From NCBI GenBank assembly GCA_027487435.1, contig JAIYDP010000425.1, forward strand, positions 1 to 42,312: a DNA stretch of 42,312 nt, given 5' to 3'. Position numbers and translations under genes: made by a program. Source of the DNA: Verrucomicrobiaceae bacterium (GTDB lineage: Bacteria; Verrucomicrobiota; Verrucomicrobiia; Verrucomicrobiales; Akkermansiaceae). The notes below the pieces were generated by a model. It was not told the origin of the DNA and did no database searches. It was given only the letters and a program-made list of their open reading frames with translations. Shown in pieces: positions 27,112 through 34,676 of this stretch (the first letter of the stretch is position 1; each line of letters starts with the position of its first letter).

Positions 27112-27783
27112 TTACCTCATGATTTTATCATCGGCCAAATACGTGCGGGATGGATCGATCCAGCCGAGCGTTTTGATGGTAGTGCGACCGATCAATACGG
27201 GGCAAAGCATGTTGCTGCGATTGTTCAAAGTGAACTCGGATTTGATCTGTCGTGTGCCGATTTTGAAAGTAAGGCGAACCACATTACGCTCTTGAGATTC
27301 TCCGCCGGGTTCTTTGATGCTTACGATGCGAGAAAGCGGAGCTTCCATTTCGTAGCGTTTGGCACCTTCTTCCCGAGTATCGGTTACAATAAATTTGACC
27401 CATTTTTTGCCGTCACGTTCAAAAAGTTGTTGGTTTTCTGCGTGAATGGAACTGGTTTGAGCACCCGTATCAAGTTTGGCGACGAGCGAGTCCTTCATTT
27501 CTGCGACGATCACCTTTTCGATCCAACCATAGACCTGAACAGGGTCTGAAGTTACGGGCCTTGCGACTTTGATCGTATCTTCCGACTCGATTTTTTCCGC
27601 CGTAGCGTCTTCTTTCTCTTCCGGAGTATCACTTTCGTTGAGATCTTTCTGCGGATCTTTTGCGGAGTCTTGTTTCGATTCAGTTCCTTGAACTGGGGTG
27701 ACGTTTTCCTGCGCAAGCAAAAAAGATAATCCAATCAGTGACAAGCTGCATGCTGTCACCTTGATGTGTTTGGAAAGTGTCAT
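27112..27783 (-). CDS. Retropepsin-like 'ATP-dependent zinc protease' family protein
   Basis: The protein has 223 residues with an N-terminal signal or anchor (ACSLSLIGLSFLLA). A very acidic low-complexity spacer (about 38-75, many E/D/K) is followed by the PF05618 domain from about residue 80. The aspartyl-protease-like motif is AKLDTGAQTSS (Asp105); later conserved parts are RNVVRLTFKIG and PVLIGRTTI. Despite the database name, the DTG motif points to a retropepsin-like aspartic fold and no zinc motif is visible. It is the first gene of the three-gene cassette and starts 33 bases after the coxB stop on the same strand, so it may be read through from the oxidase operon. Confidence 0.85.
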   Translation of the reverse strand: MTLSKHIKVTACSLSLIGLSFLLAQENVTPVQGTESKQDSAKDPQKDLNESDTPEEKEDATAEKIESEDTIKVARPVTSDPVQVYGWIEKVIVAEMKDSLVAKLDTGAQTSSIHAENQQLFERDGKKWVKFIVTDTREEGAKRYEMEAPLSRIVSIKEPGGESQERNVVRLTFKIGTRQIKSEFTLNNRSNMLCPVLIGRTTIKTLGWIDPSRTYLADDKIMR

Positions 27784-27816
27784 CGCAAATCAGTCTGCTG
27801 AAAAACATCGCAGATG

Positions 27817-28605
27817 TCAACGCAACGCGACAGGAGACTTTGCCATGTTCGCTTTGAGTGCAGCATCAGACTGACTATCAGCCCAAGTTTTGTAGGAAGC
27901 TTGATCGATCACCTCCATCGTTCCGACCATGTTGCCATGTCCTTCGCCGCAAAGCTGAGCACAAACCACAGATGTTTCGAGGGTTTTCGTCGGAGTGAAC
28001 CACATGGGGATATCATGCTTACCGGGAATTGCATCTTGTTGGATGCGCATCGGCACAATCGCGTAGTTGTGAATGACGTCTTTGCTGTTGATGTCGAGAA
28101 TTGCTGCAACCTCTACAGGGAGCTTGAGGATCGGGCTTGTAAAGTCATCCGCAGAGTTGGGGTCATTTTTATCGATGCCCAGTTCGTTTGTTCCGGAAAT
28201 CTGGAAGGGATCGATGCGGCCGAACTTGCCGTCTTTGCCTGGGTAGTGGTAGGTCCATCCAAATTGCCAACCAATCACTCGAACACGCACGTGCTCACCG
28301 GCAACGACCTTGTCGAACTTATCGGTGCGTTCGCGCCACAACGGAATCGCAAAGCCGAGGAGTAGCACGGCTTCGATGACGATCACCGCAATTTCAACGT
28401 GAGAAGAAATGTGATTGGTAACGCCCAAGTAACTCGCCTTGGGATTAGCGGATCGACGGTGCTTGATCAATGCAACGGTGAGGTAGATCGACCAACCAAC
28501 GAACAGCACAATCATGAACCAATGAACGACATCGATCAAGTGATCCACATCGGGACCGTGTTGGGAAAAAGGATCTGGAATACCTAAATATTTGCTTGGA
28601 GACAT
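27817..28605 (-). CDS. coxB: Cytochrome c oxidase subunit II
   Basis: The ATG at 28605 (MSPSKYLGIPDPFSQHGPDV) gives 262 residues. Upstream frame extension is rejected because it would overlap two small genes. Two membrane helices lie at about 25-48 and 70-90, followed by the cupredoxin domain with GWQFGWTY, the CuA histidine in DVIHNY (His179) and the CuA loop CAQLCGEGHGNM (Cys215, Cys219, His223, Met226). All CuA ligands are present. The residue between the cysteines that is usually Glu and binds Mg at the subunit I/II interface is Gln217 here. There is no C-terminal cytochrome c domain, so it is not caa3-type. Subunit II is the last oxidase gene of the operon, an unusual order. Confidence 0.95.
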   Translation of the reverse strand: MSPSKYLGIPDPFSQHGPDVDHLIDVVHWFMIVLFVGWSIYLTVALIKHRRSANPKASYLGVTNHISSHVEIAVIVIEAVLLLGFAIPLWRERTDKFDKVVAGEHVRVRVIGWQFGWTYHYPGKDGKFGRIDPFQISGTNELGIDKNDPNSADDFTSPILKLPVEVAAILDINSKDVIHNYAIVPMRIQQDAIPGKHDIPMWFTPTKTLETSVVCAQLCGEGHGNMVGTMEVIDQASYKTWADSQSDAALKANMAKSPVALR

Positions 28606-28639
28606 GGGTGTTACAGGAGAAAAAATGTGGTGGAAAAAA

Positions 28640-28846
28640 TCATGCGTTGTGAAATTCAGCTTCTTCTTCAAGAGCGAACCGGCGTGAGCGTGCTGCAATG
28701 CGCGCCATGAAAAAAATGACGCTAGAAGCAACGATAAGAATGACGACAAGAAGGAAAAAAATCGACCAGCCAACCGCGTCACCACCACCCAATTTGGCGT
28801 TGGTCTGACAAGTGCTGCATGCGAGTAACGGGAGTGTTAAGTTCAT
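28640..28846 (-). CDS. Small single-helix membrane protein in cox operon
   Basis: This is a 68-residue protein that starts MNLTLPLLACSTCQTNAK, with a CSTC pair, then GGGDAVGWSIFFLLVVILIV leading into one membrane helix (about 28-50) and a basic, then acidic tail (ARSRRFALEEEAEFHNA). The start overlaps the stop of the preceding 66-residue gene by 4 bases and coxB follows 34 bases later, so it is certainly in the operon. It may be an accessory oxidase subunit or an assembly factor; the CxxC could bind copper or heme, which is only a guess. Confidence 0.78.
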   Translation of the reverse strand: MNLTLPLLACSTCQTNAKLGGGDAVGWSIFFLLVVILIVASSVIFFMARIAARSRRFALEEEAEFHNA

Positions 28847-29043
28847 AAGATGATTTTAGAGGTTTTCTTCCAAAAATAGATACCATAGAGTGGGCTGAAG
28901 ATCAGTCCTACTATGCCGCTGATGAAAATGACCGATTGCACCATGTCTGCTTGTTCCATGAATAGCTTAGACCAAAGCAGGAAAAACAGGCTCAAAAGGA
29001 AGGTGAACGTTACGAAAAGAATGTGAAAGCTTTTCAAGGACAT
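28843..29043 (-). CDS. Small two-helix membrane protein in cox operon
   Basis: From the ATG at 29043 (MSLKSFHILFVTFTFLLSLF) the protein has 66 residues with two membrane helices (about 5-24 and 33-54) and a basic end (FWKKTSKIIL). It starts 4 bases after the coxD stop and overlaps the next gene by 4 bases, so it is translationally coupled. I know no named family. Its place between subunit IV and subunit II suggests an extra small subunit of this oxidase or an assembly helper. Confidence 0.75.
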   Translation of the reverse strand: MSLKSFHILFVTFTFLLSLFFLLWSKLFMEQADMVQSVIFISGIVGLIFSPLYGIYFWKKTSKIIL

Positions 29044-29047
29044 CGGA

Positions 29048-29380
29048 TCAATGGGGTAAGGGATAGAAAATCGGGTCAAACTTGGCAAACATGATCAAAG
29101 CGATCATCAGAGCAAAGAATACGATCGCACCAAAGAAGATCCAGTAAATGGCCTTCTTTTCGTGATTCAAGTGCATGAAAATCGCTCCGACAAGTGTCGC
29201 TTTAAACGAGGCGATGCAAAGACCTAGGATCATGTCCATGGTATCGAAGCCGTGCTTGCCGACATCAAGGGACTCGTAGCTTGCGACAGCTACGGTAACG
29301 CCCGTAAATACAAACAAGATCAGGCATACGATAATGTAAGATCGAATGGATTTTTTGATTTCTTCAGGTGAATTGGCCAT
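29048..29380 (-). CDS. coxD: Cytochrome c oxidase subunit IV (prokaryotic type)
   Basis: The protein has 110 residues with three membrane helices (about 13-33, 48-69, 77-99). The block FKATLVGAIFMHLNHEKKAIY is the typical 'K..lva.ffMHL..e' signature of prokaryotic cytochrome oxidase subunit IV (PF03626). It lies 22 bases after the subunit III stop. The family stabilises the CuB site or subunit assembly in aa3/caa3 and bo3 oxidases. Confidence 0.92.
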   Translation of the reverse strand: MANSPEEIKKSIRSYIIVCLILFVFTGVTVAVASYESLDVGKHGFDTMDMILGLCIASFKATLVGAIFMHLNHEKKAIYWIFFGAIVFFALMIALIMFAKFDPIFYPLPH

Positions 29381-29402
29381 AATGAGTCAAGGGATAAAGG
29401 GA

Positions 29403-31004
29403 TTACATCAAATAGAGAATGGGGAAAAGGAAGATCCAGACAAGGTCAACGAAGTGCCAGAACAATCCGCCGACTTCGACGCGGTTGGCAAGCCACTCGG
29501 GGTTGCTGCGATACATTTTCTTACCGCAGAAAAGGTAGTATCCAAGGACAATGGCACCGCCGATGACGTGCAATCCGTGAAGCGCAGTCATGGTGAAATA
29601 AATCGCGTAGTAGGTATTCCATGCAGGAGTGAATTTGCCGCTGAGGAAGACCATTTCGCGTGGGACAACCAAGTGGGGGAAGGTGTGCTTATCCTCACGA
29701 GCTTTGTAGTCAGGTCCCATAAACTCTTCCTTGGTGAAAATCTCTGCCTTGCCGCGGTCAACGTTGTTAGCTTTGGCAATAAAGTCTTTCCATCCGATGC
29801 GATATTTCTCCGTAAGGGTAGGTTCACGGTTTGGTTTGCCATTTTCATCAACACCGTATTCATTCAGCAAGCGGTCTGCGAGCTGTTTGTTTTGCTGCTT
29901 GTTCCATTCCCATGCGGCACGAACTTCTTCGCTATTCTTTATGATCCATGTGTTCTCGATAGCAATCACGGGATCAATGCCTTTTTTCTCTGCCTGCATC
30001 ACAACATGGCGGAAATCGACTGCGTCGAGGTTGTGCAGCTTCACAGGACTTGGTTGTAGTTTGCCCGTGATGGTTGTATCATCGCGAAGTTTCGAGGAAT
30101 CAGCGGATTCTTTGATGTCCCGATGATAAAACCACAGGTCGGTGGCTGGTGTAACGTTGAAGGTAACCGATGGAGTTTCGACTTTCAAACTTTGAGCGAT
30201 TGCGGCATCATCGATCTTGACATCGTTCGTAATTTGCCAACCTTTTTTGCCCTGATTTTCTGGCTTGTCCCATGCTGCGGCCCAAGCAGCACTTGACGCA
30301 TCCCTGCGGACTCTGCCATTGTTCGCACGAGAGTCGAGGTGATTGTCCCGAATGGCGTTGAGGAGATCAACGGTGAGAGGTTCACCAGCTTTGATCGTGC
30401 TGCCTTCGATGGGTAGATCTGCGGCAAGTGTAATGGTGGCTTTAGCAGCGGTTGCTTGGCGCATCATCTCCGCAACCCATGGCTTGTGGAAGCGAACGGT
30501 CGTAAACGAGAGTTTTTCCGCAACAACGTGGATTTGGTCAGCTTCAGCGAAAATAGGCTTATTTTCTTTATCGAGTTTACCTGTGTCGGCTTTTTTGTCG
30601 AAATCAAGGTGCCCCTCAAGGATGGTGTAATCGGTGAGGCGAATGGCTTGGTGGTGCCATTTGACATTGTATTCGATCCCCTTGAGCACCATGAAGATCA
30701 AGGCGCAGAAGATGGTGAATGCCATGCTGATTTGGAAGTTACGCCAATTTCTCAACTTAAGGGCGGCCCAGGCGAAAACCACCGTAACGGATGAGGCAAT
30801 CAGAACAAAGGTATTGATCAAGCCGGGTAGCACAGGAAGAGCACGTTCTGGCCATGGATAGTCTGCCCCCAATCGCAGATAGACATAAGAAGAGAAGAAT
30901 CCACCGAAAAGCATGACTTCCGATGCGAGGAAGAGCCAGATAGCGATTTTTGAATTGACCATGCCGGTGTCTTTACGCGGCGTGAAGATGTAAGGAATTT
31001 CCAT
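29403..31004 (-). CDS. coxC: Cytochrome c oxidase subunit III with ~340-residue insertion
   Basis: The protein has 533 residues; five-helix subunit III proteins are usually near 200. The conserved frame is split. Residues 1-117 hold three helices (KIAIWLFLASEVMLFGGFFS; LINTFVLIASSVTVVFAWA; FTIFCALIFMVLKGIEY). Residues about 456-533 hold the last two, with the signature YFTMTALHGLHVIGG and the end VGGLFWHFVDLVWIFLFPIL. Between them lie about 340 soluble residues rich in charged and Trp/Asp/Lys residues, with no stop codon, no repeats and no codon-use break that I can see. From the normal helix order this insert should face the periplasm. It is the second gene of the oxidase operon, 33 bases after coxA. 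The insert matches no family I can name. Confidence 0.92.
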   Translation of the reverse strand: MEIPYIFTPRKDTGMVNSKIAIWLFLASEVMLFGGFFSSYVYLRLGADYPWPERALPVLPGLINTFVLIASSVTVVFAWAALKLRNWRNFQISMAFTIFCALIFMVLKGIEYNVKWHHQAIRLTDYTILEGHLDFDKKADTGKLDKENKPIFAEADQIHVVAEKLSFTTVRFHKPWVAEMMRQATAAKATITLAADLPIEGSTIKAGEPLTVDLLNAIRDNHLDSRANNGRVRRDASSAAWAAAWDKPENQGKKGWQITNDVKIDDAAIAQSLKVETPSVTFNVTPATDLWFYHRDIKESADSSKLRDDTTITGKLQPSPVKLHNLDAVDFRHVVMQAEKKGIDPVIAIENTWIIKNSEEVRAAWEWNKQQNKQLADRLLNEYGVDENGKPNREPTLTEKYRIGWKDFIAKANNVDRGKAEIFTKEEFMGPDYKAREDKHTFPHLVVPREMVFLSGKFTPAWNTYYAIYFTMTALHGLHVIGGAIVLGYYLFCGKKMYRSNPEWLANRVEVGGLFWHFVDLVWIFLFPILYLM

Positions 31005-31037
31005 AAAAACAGAGTTGCTGAGACGGAGTGGTGAGAA

Positions 31038-32927
31038 TTAGTGAGCGACTTCTTCTTTTGCAGGAGTCAGTGCAGGCATGTCTGCTGGCTTTTCCCACTG
31101 GGGAGTGAAATCCTCAGTAGCACCAGGCTGGCTGTATTCGTAGGGTCCACGATAGCTTGCCACATCGAAAGTGAAGTTGCCATGACCTGGAGGTGTAGGC
31201 GTTGCCCATTCCAGCGTAGTTGCATTCCATGGGTTGTCACTTTCCACTTTTTTGCCATTGAAGTAGCTCAAGAAAATGTTGATAATGAAGGGAATTTGGA
31301 AGAACGCCATCGTCCAAGCCGCCGTTGACATGAGAATATTGGAATCGATGTGTTGAGCTACAGTGAGGCCGAAAACGTTAGCCGAATCAGCAGCTTTGGC
31401 GAGGTAAGCATCACCGCCGTTGGCCCAGCGGCGGTGGAAACCAGCCATGCCTTGCGTTAGCATCGGGAAGAACAACAAGTTCATGCAAATCAGCGATGGC
31501 CAAAAGTGCAGATGGTTGAGAGTGTTGCTGGTGTAGCGTCCCGTGATTTTTGGATACCAATGATGGACACCTCCAAACAAACCGAAGAGGATGCCTGGAG
31601 CTACGACGTAGTGGAAGTGACCGATCACGTAGTAGGTATCATGCAAGTGTAGGTCCACGAGATTGAATGCCAAAGGAAGACCAGTAAGACCGCCGATGCC
31701 GAACATCGGGATAAACGCACAGGCCCACATCATAGGAGAAGTGAAACGAATAGAACCACCCCAGAGTGAAATCATCAGAGCTGTAAGAAGAATCACTGAA
31801 GGAATGGAAATCAGCACCGTGGTGATCTGGAACCAAGTCGAAATGGCAGGGCCCATGCCGGTAAGATACATGTGGTGAGCCCAAACGATGAAGGACAAGA
31901 AACCTAGAACGATCACCCCATAGACCATCGATTTGTAACCCCAAAGTGGACGACGGGTGTTCGCTGGAATAATTTCTGCAACGCAAGCAATCGCAGGCAA
32001 TAGAAGAACATACACTTCTGGGTGCCCCAAGAACCAGAAGAGGTGTTGGAACAAGAGAGGGCTACCACCACCGGAAAGTTCTGCAAGTCCATCAGATTTG
32101 CTGAAAAGACCTGAAGGCAAAAAGAACGAAGAATTCCAAACGCGGTCAACGAGCTGCATAATGCCAGCAGCCTCAAGAGGAGGGAAAGCAAGCAAGAGTA
32201 AGAAACCTGTTACCAACATGGCCCATACAAAGAAAGGCATGCGCATCCAGGTCATGCCGCGAGCACGCAAATTGATAATCGTTGTGATGAAATTGACCGA
32301 GCCAAGGAGCGAAGAAGTGATCAGCAAAACAAGTCCGACGAGCCACTGTGTTTGTCCCGCCAGCCACTGATTGACGATCTGCGCGTCGGCAAAGCCAGCG
32401 AGCGGTGAATAGTTGGTCCAGCCCGACTTTGCGGCACCAGATTCCATGAAAAACGAGGCGCACATCACCAGACCGCCTGCAAGGTAGATCCAGTAGGAAA
32501 GCATGTTGAGTTTCGGAAAGGCCATATCTACGGCGCCAATTTGCAAGGGCGTCACGTAGTTACCAAAAGCCCCGAAGCCAAGAGGCACAATTCCAAGGAA
32601 AACCATGATTGTGCCGTGCATCGCACCAAACATATTGTAGGTGTCGCCAATGACTTTCCCATCTTGCAACCAACGAGCTTTCCAGCTATCGGTAAACACC
32701 CAGCTCATCCAGCCGGGTAGGGGCTCGTGGGGGTAGGCGATTGACCAACGCATCACCATCATCAGGTAGAACCCAAACAACAAAAACGACATGGCGGTCA
32801 GGCCGTATTGGATGCCGATGGTCTTGTGATCTGTCGAAAAAATGTATTTTTGCCAAAAGCTTTGATGATGGTGATGATCATCGTGATGTGCTTCGGAATC
32901 GTGGTTGGTCGCTGCGTGTTCGCTCAT
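31038..32927 (-). CDS. coxA: Cytochrome c oxidase subunit I (aa3-type, no K-channel lysine)
   Basis: The ATG at 32927 gives 629 residues with a His/Asp-rich N-terminus (residues 4-21), then about 12 helices. Heme and copper ligands are complete: His104 (FGAMHGT), His302-Tyr306 (GHPEVY), His351-His352 (WAHHMY), and the pair in IGHFHYV. The Mg-site His-Asp is in LHLHDTYY. D-channel residues Asp134 (GAVDMAFPKLN), Asn141 and Glu304 are kept, so it looks A1-type. In the K-channel the usual PTGIK block is PSVIL (376-380), with Leu for the lysine, and the Ser after GHPEVY is Ala (PAIACVAEII). It is the first gene of the operon, and a CRP-like palindrome lies 148 bases upstream. Confidence 0.96.
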   Translation of the reverse strand: MSEHAATNHDSEAHHDDHHHHQSFWQKYIFSTDHKTIGIQYGLTAMSFLLFGFYLMMVMRWSIAYPHEPLPGWMSWVFTDSWKARWLQDGKVIGDTYNMFGAMHGTIMVFLGIVPLGFGAFGNYVTPLQIGAVDMAFPKLNMLSYWIYLAGGLVMCASFFMESGAAKSGWTNYSPLAGFADAQIVNQWLAGQTQWLVGLVLLITSSLLGSVNFITTIINLRARGMTWMRMPFFVWAMLVTGFLLLLAFPPLEAAGIMQLVDRVWNSSFFLPSGLFSKSDGLAELSGGGSPLLFQHLFWFLGHPEVYVLLLPAIACVAEIIPANTRRPLWGYKSMVYGVIVLGFLSFIVWAHHMYLTGMGPAISTWFQITTVLISIPSVILLTALMISLWGGSIRFTSPMMWACAFIPMFGIGGLTGLPLAFNLVDLHLHDTYYVIGHFHYVVAPGILFGLFGGVHHWYPKITGRYTSNTLNHLHFWPSLICMNLLFFPMLTQGMAGFHRRWANGGDAYLAKAADSANVFGLTVAQHIDSNILMSTAAWTMAFFQIPFIINIFLSYFNGKKVESDNPWNATTLEWATPTPPGHGNFTFDVASYRGPYEYSQPGATEDFTPQWEKPADMPALTPAKEEVAH

Positions 32928-33269
32928 GATTTGGATGAGAGTTTGTGCTAGGTAGAATCTATTGTGGAAGGCAATTCGTTGCTCGCGAAAGCTCAAATTG
33001 CACAGAAGTTGAGAAGAATTACCTGACGCAACGTGTACTTCGTTTGGTTTTTTGTAAAGGAATTTGGAAAACTTTGTGAAATTTTTCACAAGCTGCCATT
33101 TTTGGAGAACGTAGGTCATTGATTCGACAAGATTTTCGAAAAGGGACGCTTGGAATTTTGTCGCTTAGCAGCACGGTGGAGCCGAAGGCATTTGACGCGA
33201 TCTGTGGCGATAAATTGCTTGACGCTGCATTTTCATCACGTAGTTTTTCGCCCGATTCACAATTCGCAG
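32928..33269. other. Divergent intergenic region (cox operon / L,D-transpeptidase 2)
   Basis: These 342 bases separate the starts of coxA (minus) and the YkuD lipoprotein (plus). The frames running through it are extensions of those two genes without family similarity. It should contain both promoters. The only clear site is the 16-bp palindrome at 33075-33090; I could not pick confident -35/-10 boxes. Confidence 0.6.
33075..33090. promoter_or_regulatory. CRP/FNR-type palindromic operator
   Basis: TGTGA, six bases, TCACA: a perfect match to the half-site spacing of CRP-family regulators. It sits within a slightly longer perfect palindrome TTGTGAAA-TT-TTTCACAA (33074-33091). It is 148 bases before the coxA ATG and 180 before the YkuD gene ATG. 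Confidence 0.65.
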
Positions 33270-33893
33270 ATGAAATCACCCACTAAGCTCCTTTTTCTTT
33301 GCGTTCCTTTCCTCTTTTCCTCATGCTCGCTATTTCGGACGCCAGAGCCTCCGCCGAAAGCATCGCACGTGATGTACGAATGGTATGATGACCAAGGACC
33401 AGGAGAAGTAGCGCTGAATATCAATCTCACCACGCAAAAAGCCCAAGTTACCCGCGGGGGAAGGCCCATTGGATGGTGCTTCGTTTCTACTGGGAAAGAG
33501 GGGCGTGGCACACCTGCTGGAAATTACAAAGTGATGGAAAAAGTGGTCGATAAATTTTCCAACAAGTATGGCTGGATTTCCGATGCAGCGGGCAATCTCG
33601 TGACTGCTGATGCCACGCCGAAAACTCCCTTGCAACCGGGGGAGGTGTATCATCCTTCCGAGATGAAATATTGGCAGCGCCTGACTTCCTATGGAATTGG
33701 CATGCACGTTGGGCCGATTCCTAAGCCTGGCGAACCAGCCTCGCATGGTTGCATCCGCATGCCAGTGGACTTTAAGCCGATTTTGTTCGAAGTCACCAAA
33801 ATAGGAACTCCCGTGAAGATTACTTATGGTCCTGCGGATTTTTGGCCGACTCGTCCGGCGGCTTTGGCGCAGACCATGAACGCGCAACGGTGA
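33270..33893 (+). CDS. L,D-transpeptidase (YkuD) lipoprotein 2
   Basis: The ATG at 33270 (MKSPTKLLFLCVPFLFSSC) gives a 207-residue lipoprotein precursor; the frame further upstream is not a signal sequence and is rejected. The YkuD domain starts at VALNINLTTQKAQVTRGGRP and carries the catalytic motif GMHVGP...EPASHGCIRM with Cys, His and Arg in place. An insertion of about 40 residues between the first strands and the active site (GWISDAAGNLVTADATPKTP) makes it differ from the paralogue at 21257-21913. The role is peptidoglycan crosslinking or lipoprotein attachment in the periplasm. It is divergent from the cox operon. Confidence 0.92.
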   Translation: MKSPTKLLFLCVPFLFSSCSLFRTPEPPPKASHVMYEWYDDQGPGEVALNINLTTQKAQVTRGGRPIGWCFVSTGKEGRGTPAGNYKVMEKVVDKFSNKYGWISDAAGNLVTADATPKTPLQPGEVYHPSEMKYWQRLTSYGIGMHVGPIPKPGEPASHGCIRMPVDFKPILFEVTKIGTPVKITYGPADFWPTRPAALAQTMNAQR

Positions 33894-33965
33894 TCTATCC
33901 TGTGATCTGTGGTTAGGAAAATCCATCCTTGACCGAATTGGCGAGAGTCATTACACCTCCCGCGC

Positions 33966-34676
33966 ATGGAAGCTCTTTATGAAGGCAAGGCCAAACGACT
34001 TTGGTCCACAGATGATCCGCAAATTTTGCGCATGGAATTTAAAAACGATGCTACGGCATTCAATGGTGAAAAAAAAGCCCAGTTTGAAAACAAAGGCAGG
34101 CTGAATAAGTCGATTAGCTCCTTGATCTACGGGCAGCTCGAAAAAGCAGGAATCGCGACGCATTTTGTCAGCCAAACCGACGAAACCAACGTTCTCGTGC
34201 GCAAGGTGCAAATCATCATGATCGAAGTCATCGTGCGCAATGTTTCCGCTGGCAGTTTTTGCAAACGCACGGGAATCGAAGAAGGCCGCACCTTTCGCCA
34301 GCCTATCATCGAGTTTTCGATCAAAAGCGATGAATTGGGAGATCCTCTCGTCAATGATGACTACATCCGCGAGCTGGAACTGGCTACAGCAGACGAACTC
34401 GCCTACCTGCGAACTGCCGCACTCACCGTGAATGATTTTTTGACGCAGCTTTTTGGTCGCGCCGGCTTGCGCTTGGTGGATTTTAAATTGGAGTTTGGTC
34501 GCTTAACCGATGGCAGTGATGCCATTGTTCTCGCTGATGAAATTAGCCCTGACGGATGCCGTTTGTGGGATCTGAAAACGGGCGAAAAAATGGACAAGGA
34601 TCGCTTTCGTCGCGATCTCGGTGGTGTCATGGAAGCCTATGAAGAAGTTTTGAAACGTTTGAAAGAATTGTCATGA
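33966..34676 (+). CDS. purC: SAICAR synthetase (purine biosynthesis)
   Basis: The protein has 236 residues, a typical short bacterial PurC. Signature pieces are ALYEGKAKRLW at the start, FKNDATAFNGEKKAQFENKG, EVIVRNVSAGSFCKR, VDFKLEFGR, and VLADEISPDGCRLWD (metal/ATP site). It ligates aspartate to CAIR in the eighth step of IMP synthesis. The stop overlaps the start of the next gene by 4 bases, so the two are translationally coupled. Confidence 0.97.
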   Translation: MEALYEGKAKRLWSTDDPQILRMEFKNDATAFNGEKKAQFENKGRLNKSISSLIYGQLEKAGIATHFVSQTDETNVLVRKVQIIMIEVIVRNVSAGSFCKRTGIEEGRTFRQPIIEFSIKSDELGDPLVNDDYIRELELATADELAYLRTAALTVNDFLTQLFGRAGLRLVDFKLEFGRLTDGSDAIVLADEISPDGCRLWDLKTGEKMDKDRFRRDLGGVMEAYEEVLKRLKELS

